This document shows positions 24,618-33,725 of a stretch of DNA of 64,000 nt, one piece after another. The stretch lies in assembly GCA_041748075.1 (NCBI GenBank), contig JBGTDX010000036.1, forward strand, positions 62,001 to 126,000, given 5' to 3'. The notes under the pieces are model-generated. The model had not been told where the DNA came from and ran no database searches. It saw only the letters and a list, made by a program, of their open reading frames with translations. The first letter of the stretch is position 1. Every line of letters begins with the position of its first letter. The DNA is from JBGSYJ01 sp041748075 (GTDB taxonomy: Bacteria; Acidobacteriota; Thermoanaerobaculia; Gp7-AA8). The translations under genes were made by a program, and so were the position numbers.

Positions 24618-25955
24618 ATGTTCGGACTCGACGAGCAGCTTCGGTATCTCGATTCACTCCAGGCGAGCGGAATCCGGCCCGGACTCGATCGAGTGCGCGC
24701 GCTGCTCGAGCTCGCGGGCTCGCCAGAGCGTCGGTATCGCTCTGTGATCGTAGCCGGAACGAACGGCAAGGGCTCCACCGCTGCGATGCTCTCCGCCATT
24801 CTCACGGCATCGGGTTACCGCACCGGCCTCTACACATCACCGCATCTTGTCGACATCCGGGAGCGCTGGATGATCGGGGGCGAACCGGTCAGCTCCGGTA
24901 TCCTGCTCACCGCGATTGCGCGGCTCCGGGAAGCCGATGAGCGATGCGACTTTACTCCGACATACTTCGAGGCGCTGACCCTCGTTGCCTTCATCGCATT
25001 CGAGCTCGCCGGTTGTGACGTCGCGGTGCTCGAAGTCGGAATGGGCGGACGGCTGGATGCTACCAATGTCGTGGAGCCCCTCGCATCGGTGATCACGCCA
25101 CTCGGCATGGATCACACGGAATATCTGGGAGCAACGATCGAGGAGATTGCGTCGGAGAAAGCCGGCATCATCCACAGGGGCTCGATTGCGATCACGTCCA
25201 ATCGCGATCCCCGAGTCCTGTCCATCCTCAGTGATCGGGCCCGCGACGTCGGCGCACTGTTGCACCGCACGGCGGAAGAGGCAGTCATCACCAACGTGAG
25301 CTCGCGGATTGACGGGGTGCGGTTCGACCTCCGGACTCCTGTCGCCGGATACTCTCTCGAGAGTCCTCTGCCAGGTGATCATCAGGTGAACAACGTTGCA
25401 CTGGCAGTGCGGGCGGCCGAGCTTCTTGCTCCATCACTGACGTCGATCGGCGTCTCATCGATCGAGCAGGGTGTGGCATCCGTTCAGTGGAGAGGCCGGC
25501 TCGAACTGTTTCACCACGGCGATAAACTCGTCGTCGTCGACGGGGGACACAACTCGCATGCAGCGACTGCCATCGCCACGTTCATCAGTGCGCACCTGCC
25601 GCCGCCGCGCACCCTGGTGTTTGGCATCATGAGCGACAAGGATGTCGAGCCGACCGCGGCGGTCCTCTTCCCAATGTTCCAACGCATCGTGGTCACCAGA
25701 CCCGATCCCGATCGGGCGGTGTCGCTCGTCGCACTTTCAGAAGTCGCCCGACGCATCGGCCTCGACGTGGAAGGAATCGAGGCGCCCGAGGATGCCATCG
25801 CTCACGCGCTGTCGCTCGAGCCGACGGCTGTGGTGATCTGCGGTTCGCTGTATCTTGCCGGGGCGGCAGTGGCCTTTTTTGACCGTAGAGCGACGACGAG
25901 GGATGCGAGGACGAGTGCCATCGACAGAAACCATGACAGCGCGACGAGCGTGTGA
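24618..25955 (+). CDS. folC: Folylpolyglutamate synthase / dihydrofolate synthase
   Basis: Adds glutamate to dihydropteroate and to folates; cytoplasmic. The 445-residue product has the Mur-ligase-type P-loop VAGTNGKGSTAAMLSAIL (about 48-65), TGLYTSPHLVDIRERW, LEVGMGGRLDATNV, GMDHTEYLG, SEKAGIIHRG and the C-terminal-domain motif VVDGGHNSHA. ATG 24618 is preferred over an upstream TTG at 24603 in the hairpin arm. The usual end of the enzyme, GSLYLAGA, comes about 30 residues before the stop, and the tail overlaps the convergent YfhO-like gene by 154 bp. Confidence 0.95.
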   Translation: MFGLDEQLRYLDSLQASGIRPGLDRVRALLELAGSPERRYRSVIVAGTNGKGSTAAMLSAILTASGYRTGLYTSPHLVDIRERWMIGGEPVSSGILLTAIARLREADERCDFTPTYFEALTLVAFIAFELAGCDVAVLEVGMGGRLDATNVVEPLASVITPLGMDHTEYLGATIEEIASEKAGIIHRGSIAITSNRDPRVLSILSDRARDVGALLHRTAEEAVITNVSSRIDGVRFDLRTPVAGYSLESPLPGDHQVNNVALAVRAAELLAPSLTSIGVSSIEQGVASVQWRGRLELFHHGDKLVVVDGGHNSHAATAIATFISAHLPPPRTLVFGIMSDKDVEPTAAVLFPMFQRIVVTRPDPDRAVSLVALSEVARRIGLDVEGIEAPEDAIAHALSLEPTAVVICGSLYLAGAAVAFFDRRATTRDARTSAIDRNHDSATSV

Positions 25956-28090
25956 CGCCTTCCGAACTGCAGGACGATGTCCGTGCTTCCCGCCGGGACG
26001 ATGACACCGAGGCGATCGAGGTTCAGAGGAACCGTTTCAAGTCGTTGCCCGCCATTGCTTGCGGACCAGGCCGAGAAGTAGCTCTGGTTAATGAGAAGGA
26101 GGCCCGCTTCCGGTGCGTCCACTTCGATGAGGACCTTCTGCCCTGCAAGTGCAACCTTGTTCACCGTGACCGCTCCCGTCGGGATTTTCCGGCCGAGCGG
26201 ACCGACGGTCTGCTTCCGCTCGTCGAAGCCCGGATGTTCGATGGTCCGGACGGCCTGTTGGATCGAGCCAACGGGCGCCAGCCCGCGGACGGGGAAAACC
26301 ATGGGCAGAGGATCGGCTACCCGATACGCGTGCAGCTCGTTTCCGTTCACCTGAATGCTGCCGAGCCTCGCCATTCCGGGGCTCGCCGCGGGACTACGGG
26401 TGAGCACTGTTCGCGTGCCGGTGAGCCTGAGATAACGGGATTGGAGCCATGCGGGCGCCGCGCTCATCCGCTCGTTTACGATGCGCGAGAGGCCGGAATA
26501 CATGCCGTCCGGTGAGCGGTCGAATGTGTAAGCGACGCCGAACGAGGTGCCGAAGAGAGGATCGAGCATCGCCGCAGCGATCCGGTATCGGGCCCGCGCA
26601 TGGGGCTCTGCCAGCTCGAGCGGTTCGGTACCGACCGTGCGCCAGACGGGTGAGGCGACGGCGGCGAGCAGTGCCGGCTCTTCGCGATAGTGACGGGCAA
26701 AGTCGACCGGTGCGGCACGCGCTGCCCAGTAGGCGAGCAGGGGAAACGTCAGCAGCAGCACGGCAAGATTGCGTCGCGTCGGTGAACGAAGCTGCGCGGC
26801 GAAGAGCGTTGCCGCAGCGATCGCTGTTCCAGCGATGGTGCGGAGCTGTAAAGGCGGCGGAACAACCTGGCCAATCAGGGCAGCAACCAGAACGACGAGC
26901 AGCAACGCGCCGGCCGTCCGCAACAGAACGATTTCTCTTTTTCTCAGATCCGTCGTGGCCAGCCATATCGAGATCAGCAGCACGATCAATATCGTGATGT
27001 GCAGCGAGAGCTTTTCGGGATAGCGCAGCGCCCGGAACAGCTCGAAACGCTCCACCAGCCAGTTCATGATCGGATTGAATCTGCCCAGGGCGATGAAGAG
27101 CAGAGCTCCGGCGGCAGCTTTGAGCCGCATGCGGGGTGCGCCGCCGGCGATGAGCGACGCCGCGGCGATGCCGCCGATCAGGAGTGACGGAAAAAACGGC
27201 GGCCAGCCGCCTGCGCGCCCTCCTGTCCTGTAGCCGGTCTCACCGTAGTCGAGCGCGAGTCCCAGGTATGGACCGATGAGCATCTCCAGCAGCCTCTCTG
27301 GCCGCAGAGAAGCTGCGAGTACGGTGCGTGCGGAATACGTATGCATTCCACGTTCGACCTCGCCTGCGATTTCGCCATAGGAGATGAAGAGAGGCGAGGC
27401 GATGGCGCAGGCGACCAGGGCCGCGAGGGCCACCTGCCGCAGGCCAGCCCACGTGAGCCGGCCCGCGCCCAGTATCAGAACGATGATTGCAGTTCCGAAT
27501 ATCGTCACGGGCTCGGTGCCCAGCGCGAGTAATCCGCACGAAGCTCCCAGAAGAAGCCCGCTTCGCAGGGTCGGTGCGGCAAGCAGCTGTTCCGCCGTGA
27601 GCAGGACCAGAGGAACCAGAGCCAGCGCGGTCACGAAGTTGTAGAACGCGAGGCAGGACATCGCGACGCCGCTGAGCAGATAGATCCCTGATGCGATGCC
27701 TGCGTTCGTCTGCGTGGCACCGAACAGGCGGGCGAGTGCGCGCATCGTGAAGAACGCTGCCACCAGATGCAGGAGAAAGTGAAGATTGAATGCGACCATG
27801 GGCGAGAAAATCAGATAGAGCAGGTTGTCCGGGTAGAACGTGAGCGTGTTCGGATTGCCGGCGAGCGGCTGGCCTCCCCCCGCGGCGAAGTTCCAGAACG
27901 GAATGTCTCCGCCGCGCATCACAGCCGCCGAATAAACCTTCACTGGGTAATGCGTCGAAAAGTTGTCCCGGAAGTAAAAGAAGAGGGTAGAACTGCAGAG
28001 TCCGATCGCGATCGCGACGATGGTGAATCGCAGAGCTGGCACCGGAAGGCGCGTCGACACACCGGCATTATCACCTGTGGCCGCGCGCAT
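25802..28090 (-). CDS. YfhO-like polytopic membrane protein
   Basis: Large integral membrane protein (762 residues) with about 12 membrane segments and a C-terminal extracytoplasmic domain, resembling YfhO-family GT-C-fold proteins. An early loop has GDIPFWNFAAGGGQP followed by GNPNTLTFYPDN, the same pattern as in the proteins at 34741 and 42367. The region from about 480 to 700 is soluble and mixed alpha/beta, and a last membrane segment (about 720-740) precedes a short tail. YfhO-type proteins act in glycosyl transfer to lipid-linked envelope glycans; the donor and acceptor here are unknown. Its last 154 bp overlap folC on the opposite strand. The start ATG 28090 has no clear ribosome site. 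Confidence 0.75.
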   Translation of the reverse strand: MRAATGDNAGVSTRLPVPALRFTIVAIAIGLCSSTLFFYFRDNFSTHYPVKVYSAAVMRGGDIPFWNFAAGGGQPLAGNPNTLTFYPDNLLYLIFSPMVAFNLHFLLHLVAAFFTMRALARLFGATQTNAGIASGIYLLSGVAMSCLAFYNFVTALALVPLVLLTAEQLLAAPTLRSGLLLGASCGLLALGTEPVTIFGTAIIVLILGAGRLTWAGLRQVALAALVACAIASPLFISYGEIAGEVERGMHTYSARTVLAASLRPERLLEMLIGPYLGLALDYGETGYRTGGRAGGWPPFFPSLLIGGIAAASLIAGGAPRMRLKAAAGALLFIALGRFNPIMNWLVERFELFRALRYPEKLSLHITILIVLLISIWLATTDLRKREIVLLRTAGALLLVVLVAALIGQVVPPPLQLRTIAGTAIAAATLFAAQLRSPTRRNLAVLLLTFPLLAYWAARAAPVDFARHYREEPALLAAVASPVWRTVGTEPLELAEPHARARYRIAAAMLDPLFGTSFGVAYTFDRSPDGMYSGLSRIVNERMSAAPAWLQSRYLRLTGTRTVLTRSPAASPGMARLGSIQVNGNELHAYRVADPLPMVFPVRGLAPVGSIQQAVRTIEHPGFDERKQTVGPLGRKIPTGAVTVNKVALAGQKVLIEVDAPEAGLLLINQSYFSAWSASNGGQRLETVPLNLDRLGVIVPAGSTDIVLQFGRRHTLVALSWFLSMALVLASLVVALRSKKATAAPARYSEPQITTAVGSSDSA

Positions 28091-28153
28091 GGGCTCGTTT
28101 TAGGTCCGCGGCCGGTCCGAATGAAGGAATCTGGCGCCGGCGGTTCGCACCTC

Positions 28154-28188
28154 GTTCTGCATTCTGTATTCTCAATTCTGAATTCTCC
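28154..28188. repeat. Heptad repeat array upstream of glyA
   Basis: Five units in register: GTTCTGC, ATTCTGT, ATTCTCA, ATTCTGA, ATTCTCC. No matching inverted arm is obvious nearby. The 153-base gap between the YfhO-like gene and glyA otherwise shows no motif I recognise. Confidence 0.8.
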
Positions 28189-28243
28189 ACCCATGTCGTA
28201 AGATCACTCTGGCGCTCCGGGCGGGCGCATGGAGAACAGGAAC

Positions 28244-29521
28244 ATGTCGAAGGTTGAATCTTCCTCGGCTACCGGGCACGACTTTCTGGAACGTGAGCTG
28301 CTCGCCGCCGATCCCGAGATCGCGAACGCGATCGCCCTGGAAACGAAACGCCAGAATGAAACGCTCGAGCTGATCGCCTCGGAGAACCACGTTTCGAAGC
28401 CCGTCCTGACCGCTGCGGGCTCGGTCTTCACGAACAAGTACGCGGAAGGGTATCCGGGAAAACGCTACTACGGCGGGTGCGGTCCCACGGACATCGTCGA
28501 GACCATCGCCATCGAAAGAGCCAGGGAGCTCTTCGGCGCCGAGCACGCGAATGTGCAGCCCCACTCCGGCTCCCAGGCGAACATGTCGGTCTACTTCGCG
28601 ATGCTCAAGCCGGGCGACGTAATCATGGGGATGGACCTGTCCCACGGCGGGCATCTCACGCATGGGCATCCTCTTTCGTACAGTGGCCGGGACTTCAAGG
28701 TCGTAGCGTATGGCGTGAAGAAGGACACCGAGACGATCGACTACGATCAGATGCAAAGACTCGCGGAAGAAAACCGGCCGCGGATGATCATCTGCGGAGC
28801 TTCCGCCTACTCCCGTGTCATCGACTTCGGCCGGATCCGGCAGATTGCGGACAGCGTAGGCGCTCTGATGATGGCCGACATCGCGCACATCGCGGGCCTG
28901 GTCGTCGCGGGCGAGCACCCTTCGCCCGTTCCCCATGCCGACTTCGTCACGACGACGACGCACAAGACGCTCCGGGGTCCACGTTCAGGCCTGGTTCTCT
29001 GCAAGGAGAAGTTTGCAAAGGAGCTCGACCGCGCCGTCTTTCCCGGAGTGCAGGGAGGCCCGCTTGTTCACATCATAGCGGCGAAGGCGGTCGCGTTTCG
29101 CGAAGCGCTCACCGACGAGTTCCGTGAGTATCAGCGTCAGATCGTTCGCAACGCCAAAGTGCTGGCGCAGACGGTCGCGGATGCAGACTTCCGTATCGTG
29201 TCCGGCGGGACGGACAACCATCTTTTCCTCACCGATGTCTTCTCGAAGCAGATCACCGGGAAGGAAGGGGAGAAGATGATGGAGGATGCCGGTATCACAG
29301 TGAACAAGAACACGATCCCGTTCGATCAGAACAAGCCGATGATCGCTTCGGGACTCCGGATAGGGACCCCGGCCGTTACGACTCGAGGGATGCGGGAAGA
29401 GGAAATGAAGGAGATCGGCGGTCTGATCGCGCGTGTGCTCGATTCGAAAGGGGCGCCGGATGTCCTGGAGAGCGTGCACGATGAAGTGCTCGCACTCTGC
29501 AGGCGGTTCCCGATCTATTAG
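28244..29521 (+). CDS. glyA: Serine hydroxymethyltransferase
   Basis: PLP enzyme interconverting serine plus tetrahydrofolate with glycine plus methylene-tetrahydrofolate. The product has LIASENHVSKPVL, TNKYAEGYPGKRYYGGC, NVQPHSGSQANMSVYFAML cut (QPHSGSQANM), MADIAHIAGLVVAGEH and the PLP-lysine box TTTTHKTLRGPRSG, then LRIGTPAVTTRGM near the C terminus. ATG 28244 is chosen because GGAG lies 9 bases upstream; ATG 28229 adds five residues. Folate-dependent function fits the nearby folC, though the genes are not in one operon. Confidence 0.97.
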   Translation: MSKVESSSATGHDFLERELLAADPEIANAIALETKRQNETLELIASENHVSKPVLTAAGSVFTNKYAEGYPGKRYYGGCGPTDIVETIAIERARELFGAEHANVQPHSGSQANMSVYFAMLKPGDVIMGMDLSHGGHLTHGHPLSYSGRDFKVVAYGVKKDTETIDYDQMQRLAEENRPRMIICGASAYSRVIDFGRIRQIADSVGALMMADIAHIAGLVVAGEHPSPVPHADFVTTTTHKTLRGPRSGLVLCKEKFAKELDRAVFPGVQGGPLVHIIAAKAVAFREALTDEFREYQRQIVRNAKVLAQTVADADFRIVSGGTDNHLFLTDVFSKQITGKEGEKMMEDAGITVNKNTIPFDQNKPMIASGLRIGTPAVTTRGMREEEMKEIGGLIARVLDSKGAPDVLESVHDEVLALCRRFPIY

Positions 29522-29586
29522 CGTTCCCTGCGAAGTAGGCTCGTAGCCGAAGCCGTCGTAGGTTGCGGTCGTACGTCGCCGGTTGG

Positions 29587-29644
29587 GGAACGTAGCCCGC
29601 TCGATGCGCGAGATCACCGCGGAGGCTACGTTCCGATTGGGAAA
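29587..29644. repeat. 11-bp inverted repeat downstream of glyA
   Basis: GGAACGTAGCC (29587-29597) and its exact complement GGCTACGTTCC (29634-29644) flank a 36-base spacer that is itself GC-rich. It lies 66 bases past glyA in a 204-base gap. It could be a terminator stem without a U-tract or a protein site; nothing else is seen in the gap. Confidence 0.5.
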
Positions 29645-29725
29645 CGGAAACGGAACCGGCCACAGTGACGGCTGCGGCGCGCCCTCCGCCCCCCTCACCG
29701 CTCTCATCCTCACCCATGTGCGAAA

Positions 29726-30421
29726 ATGGCCGTAATGCCGAAAAAGAAGGCGCCGTACTATCCGATCTATCTCGACATCGAAGATCGTGATGTGCTGATC
29801 GTCGGAGGCGGCGGGGTCTGCGCGCGGAAGGCGGCCGTTCTGCTTCGGTACGGAGCCCGGGTCACTGTCGTCAGCCCCGTAGTCGCCGAGGAGGTTCGGC
29901 GGATGGCAGACGCAGGGCAGATCGTGCTGCTGGAAAAAAGCTACGAGCCGGACGACCTCGCCGGCAGCACGCTCGTGATCGCCTCGACCGATGATGCCTG
30001 TGTCAATGCCCGCGTGGCGCGCGATTCCAGGCGGATGCGCATTCCGGTGAATGTCGTTGACGTGACCCATCTCTGCGATTTCATCGTGCCCTCGGTCGTC
30101 GAGCAGGGATCGGTCCAGATTGCAGTTTCCACCAGCGGAAAATCGCCCGCGCTCGCAAGGGAGCTGCGGGCAGCGATCGAAGCGTCGATTGGCCCCGAGT
30201 GGAGTGAGGTCAACGACCTCCTGGGCCGCCTCCGTCCGATCGCGAAGAAGGCGCTCGCCTCGGACCGCGATCGGAAGGAACTGTTCGACTCGATCCTGAA
30301 CTCCGGCGTGGTCAATCTGATCCGCGATGGCAGGCGCGACCAGGCCATCGAGCGGATCGCCGCCCTCTGCCGCGAGCGGGGAGTGCCTACCGCGGAGCTC
30401 CTGCCGCCCATCCCGGACTGA
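29726..30421 (+). CDS. Precorrin-2 dehydrogenase / sirohydrochlorin ferrochelatase-type siroheme synthase
   Basis: Resembles the CysG N-terminal module (Met8p/SirC/YlnF type) that oxidises precorrin-2 with NAD+ and may insert iron to make siroheme. The 231-residue product has YPIYLDIEDRDVLIVGGGGVCARKAA (cut: LIVGGGGVCARKAAVLL, about 23-39), ARVTVVSP, VIASTDDACVNARVA, and VNVVDVTHLCDFIVPSVVEQGSVQIAVSTSGKSPALAR (cut: AVSTSGKSPALAR). No methyltransferase domain is fused. It is followed at 3 bases by a polytopic membrane protein gene. An in-frame ATG at 29735 is an alternative start. Confidence 0.88.
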   Translation: MAVMPKKKAPYYPIYLDIEDRDVLIVGGGGVCARKAAVLLRYGARVTVVSPVVAEEVRRMADAGQIVLLEKSYEPDDLAGSTLVIASTDDACVNARVARDSRRMRIPVNVVDVTHLCDFIVPSVVEQGSVQIAVSTSGKSPALARELRAAIEASIGPEWSEVNDLLGRLRPIAKKALASDRDRKELFDSILNSGVVNLIRDGRRDQAIERIAALCRERGVPTAELLPPIPD

Positions 30422-30424
30422 GGT

Positions 30425-32122
30425 ATGCGAAGCGATCGCAAGGCACTTCTCCTGGTGGTCGCGGTATGGGCCATCAGCACGGGACTCTGGCTCAACCCCG
30501 GAATAACGAAGCCGGATGGAGTCGGCTATTACGTGTATCTCCCATCGCTCCGGATCGACGGCGACCTGCTGTTCTTCAATGAATGGGATCGCTTCGGGAT
30601 GATCGACCGGGGAGTGATTCTCCACAAAGAGGTCACCGCGACGGATCATCTCGGCAACCACTGGACGATCGGGAGTGCGCTCTACTGGTTGCCCTCGTTC
30701 CTGTTCGCTGATCTTCTGCGGACGATTCCGGCGCTTGCGCTGTTTCCGCCCGACGGGGTCTCTCTTCCGTACAACGTGGCAGTTGGCTTCGCAAGCGCGG
30801 TTGCCGGACTGCTGACACTCCTGATGGGATTCCGCGTTGCACGGGAGTTCGTGCCGGTATTTCCCGCTGCTCTCGCAACGATGGGGCTCTGGTTCGGATC
30901 GCCGCTGCTTTTTTATTCAGTGAGGAATCCGATTCTCGGGCATGCGACGTCCGCATTTGCGTGCGGGCTTGTGTTGCTGCTCAGCCTCCGGCTGCGAGTC
31001 GAACGGGCAGCGTTCTGCTGGTTTGCTACGGGGCTTGCGGCCGGTTTCGCATTCGCGGTGCGCCCGCAGAACGGAACGTTTCTTCTGATGCCATTCGTGA
31101 TCGCGGCGGGCTCCGAACGCCCGCCTCTTCAGCGGATCGGTCTGGTTCTCAGCGGCTTCGCCGTGGCCGCATTGCCGCAGGTGATCGTCAGTTTCGTGCT
31201 CTACGGTACTCCGTACGGATTTCTCACGGGTGGCGGCGCGGCAAAGCCCTTCGCCGCGTTCGAACGGATATGGATCTGGGAGCCGATCCTCTCCTGGTAC
31301 CACGGTCTGATTCCATGGAGCCCCATCATTGCGCTGGGGCTCGCGGGGCTCATCCTGCTCTGGCGACGCGACCGGCTGCTGGCAGCCGCGGGGCTTTACG
31401 CGTTCGCTTCGCAGTGGTTCGTCAACGCGACCCTCGAGCGATCGTTCTGGGGTGCGCATGCGTTCGGTCAGCGACGGTTCGACAACTGCACGATCTTCTT
31501 TCTGCTCGGCGCCGCAGTGCTTCTCTCCCGATGGCCGCGCGCAGTGCAGGTGAGCATCGTGGCAGCGACCTCTGTCTGGACGATGTCGATATTCTTCGCG
31601 GCGATGGGGCCTCTCGATCTCGGTGCGTACTACACGCCGGCTGAGCTGGCTGCCCTGCAGTGGGCGTCCCTTTCGAGTGTAGCCGGCTACCTGAAGCCGT
31701 TCGCCTCGGTTCCTCAGGCGATGAAGGGGATTGTCGCGCTTGTCTGCCTCTGCCTCTGTGCTGCATGGGTCGCAGCGGGCGTTCTGCTGTGGCGCTTCCG
31801 AAAAAACGGCGTTGCGCCGATTGCCGTCTTCGCCGCGGTTTACTTCCTCGTCATGAGCGGTGTCCTCGCATTCGCGGGAAGCACGGGACGAAGCCGGCTG
31901 ATTCACATGCAGTCGCTGATCGGCTTCAACCGGACGGTCAGCGCAGCGCTTGGCGGAGCCGACGCACGGACCGGTCTTCTGGCGGACGAAGCGAGGTACC
32001 TCAGAAAGGCGGGTCGCATCGAGGAAGCTGAGGCAACTGAAATGGAGTTGGCCGCGCTCGAACGCGCGCGGCGCGCCGGCATCGAGCGGCTGCGCGCGAT
32101 GGCAGAGGAGGAGCGAAGGTGA
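30425..32122 (+). CDS. Polytopic membrane protein, glycosyltransferase (GT-C)-like
   Basis: I cannot assign a specific family. The 565-residue product has about 10-12 membrane segments. A first extracytoplasmic loop begins KPDGVGYYVYLPSLRIDGDL (about 25-45), where an aspartate precedes YYVYLPS as in several GT-C-fold enzymes. The C-terminal 60 residues are helical and charged (EEAEATEMELAALERARRA). The stop overlaps the next gene by 4 bases (GTGA), and both start close behind the siroheme-type gene. Together with neighbouring glycosyltransferases this suggests work on envelope glycans; that is inference. Confidence 0.65.
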   Translation: MRSDRKALLLVVAVWAISTGLWLNPGITKPDGVGYYVYLPSLRIDGDLLFFNEWDRFGMIDRGVILHKEVTATDHLGNHWTIGSALYWLPSFLFADLLRTIPALALFPPDGVSLPYNVAVGFASAVAGLLTLLMGFRVAREFVPVFPAALATMGLWFGSPLLFYSVRNPILGHATSAFACGLVLLLSLRLRVERAAFCWFATGLAAGFAFAVRPQNGTFLLMPFVIAAGSERPPLQRIGLVLSGFAVAALPQVIVSFVLYGTPYGFLTGGGAAKPFAAFERIWIWEPILSWYHGLIPWSPIIALGLAGLILLWRRDRLLAAAGLYAFASQWFVNATLERSFWGAHAFGQRRFDNCTIFFLLGAAVLLSRWPRAVQVSIVAATSVWTMSIFFAAMGPLDLGAYYTPAELAALQWASLSSVAGYLKPFASVPQAMKGIVALVCLCLCAAWVAAGVLLWRFRKNGVAPIAVFAAVYFLVMSGVLAFAGSTGRSRLIHMQSLIGFNRTVSAALGGADARTGLLADEARYLRKAGRIEEAEATEMELAALERARRAGIERLRAMAEEERR

Positions 32123-33684
32123 CGCGGTCCCGACTCGTGCTCGCCGCATGGCTGATGCTGGCACTTCTGCTCGTGCCGGTCTTCCCGCACTTCATTTCTC
32201 CGAACGAATTCAGCCGCTGGGCGGTTGCCGCCGCCGTCGTGGAGCAGCGAACCATCGAAGTCTCGACGCTCTTGCCCATCCTCGGCTCACGACTCGAAGA
32301 TCTCTCGGAGGTCGATGGACGGATTTACTCCAACAAAGCGCCCGGAGGGGTTCTCGTCGCCCTGCCGGGGTACCTCGCCGCCCGCGTGATCGCCGGGCCG
32401 CCATCCGCGAGCTCGCTGCGGCCCGTTGTCTACGCGATGCGATGGGCGGGGTCGACCCTGCCTCTGCTGGTGCTGGCCGTAGTCATGGTGAGGCTCGCCC
32501 GCCGCTCCGGTGCGAGCGAAGACGCCGGCGCCTTTCTTCTGCTCTCCATGTTGTTCGGCACCATTTGTTTCACGTATGGCCTCCTTCTCTTTTCGCACGC
32601 GCTCATCGCCGCGGCCCTGTTTCTCGCGTGGGTGCTGTTGTACACACGAAAGGCTGGCGGCGTCGGAGGCGATTATGCAGCCGGTGCCCTCGTGGGGCTC
32701 GCCGTACTCTCGGAGTATCCGGCCGCAGTTCCTGCCGCGGTTCTGGTGCTCGGTTCGTTTCGCCGTCACGATCCCTCCAGGCTCGTTCGAATCCTGCTCG
32801 GCGGCGCGCCATTCGCAATCATGCTGGCTGCGTACAACACAGCAGCCTTCGGTGGGCCGTTCCATCTCTCGTCGGGATATGAGCGTGCAGGTGAGTTCCG
32901 GGAGCTCGCGGGCTCCGGCCTCTTTGGAATCGGGCTGCCTTCTCCCGCGATCCTGCTGCGGCTGCTCTTTGACCCATCGAAGGGACTGCTGCTGTTTTCA
33001 CCTCTGCTTCTTCTCGCGCCGATGGGATGGAAGCCTCTGCGCGCCGCCCTGGGCCGGCGCGCTTTGTTCACCCTGGTTGCTGCGCCGCTGTCGATCCTGC
33101 TTCTTTATTCGGGATATCCGAACTGGCACGGAGGCTGGACCGTCGGTCCGCGCTATCTTGTAGCGGCGTTACCATTTCTCTGTTTTCCGCTTGCATTCGT
33201 CTGGCGGGGGCGACTCGCCGCCTGCCTTGCTGGATACTCCGTGACGGCAGTTGTGGTCACGTCTCTGGTGTTTCCCTTCGTGCCGCCGGCGTTTCCTTTC
33301 CCCTGGGGATCGTTCGCGTTTCCTCTCATGCGTGACGGTCTGATCACGCCGAATGCTCTGCATTTCGTTTCTAGCGGGCTCGCGGTGATCGTTCCGGTGC
33401 TCGTGGTGATGATCGCACTGGTCGCGGTTTTCAGGAGCCGGGAGCTGCTGTTTGTAGCGGCGGGGATTCTTTTCGCGATGGCCATCGGCCATGTCGCCGA
33501 GCGTCATGTCGATCGATCGATCGGTGTGAGGATTCAGAGAGGTTACGTAGCGGAAGTCTACTTCCTGGATCGGGGTGCGCTGCCGGAGAGCGCCGGGCCG
33601 GGTGTGCCCCTTCCCGCCAGGCTCATCGAACGGTTGCGTTATGAAATGACGTTGCCGCCGACATCGTGGCCTTTCGAGGACTGA
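32119..33684 (+). CDS. Polytopic membrane protein, paralogue-like partner of the preceding gene
   Basis: The 521-residue product has about 10 membrane segments. Near residue 65 it has DGRIYSNKAPGGVLVALPGYL, and around 290-330 SKGLLLFSPLLLLAP and YPNWHGGWTVGPRYLVAALPF. These motifs recur in uncharacterised glycosyltransferase-39-like membrane proteins, but I cannot name a substrate. Its GTG start overlaps the previous stop by 4 bases, so they are co-translated. It ends 41 bases from the convergent GT2 gene. Hydrophobic character is certain; enzymatic function is a guess. Confidence 0.65.
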   Translation: MTRSRLVLAAWLMLALLLVPVFPHFISPNEFSRWAVAAAVVEQRTIEVSTLLPILGSRLEDLSEVDGRIYSNKAPGGVLVALPGYLAARVIAGPPSASSLRPVVYAMRWAGSTLPLLVLAVVMVRLARRSGASEDAGAFLLLSMLFGTICFTYGLLLFSHALIAAALFLAWVLLYTRKAGGVGGDYAAGALVGLAVLSEYPAAVPAAVLVLGSFRRHDPSRLVRILLGGAPFAIMLAAYNTAAFGGPFHLSSGYERAGEFRELAGSGLFGIGLPSPAILLRLLFDPSKGLLLFSPLLLLAPMGWKPLRAALGRRALFTLVAAPLSILLLYSGYPNWHGGWTVGPRYLVAALPFLCFPLAFVWRGRLAACLAGYSVTAVVVTSLVFPFVPPAFPFPWGSFAFPLMRDGLITPNALHFVSSGLAVIVPVLVVMIALVAVFRSRELLFVAAGILFAMAIGHVAERHVDRSIGVRIQRGYVAEVYFLDRGALPESAGPGVPLPARLIERLRYEMTLPPTSWPFED

Positions 33685-33725
33685 GCCGAGGGCTTCCGGC
33701 AGAATCGCCGCGCACGTTCGTTCCG

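Noticed and set aside
28091..28243. Riboswitch upstream of glyA
   Set aside because: I could find neither a glycine nor a tetrahydrofolate riboswitch pattern; the region is mainly a heptad array.
28985..30661. A 558-codon minus-strand frame across glyA, a gap and the siroheme-type gene
   Set aside because: It overlaps two clear genes and a gap; long antisense openness is common at this GC content.
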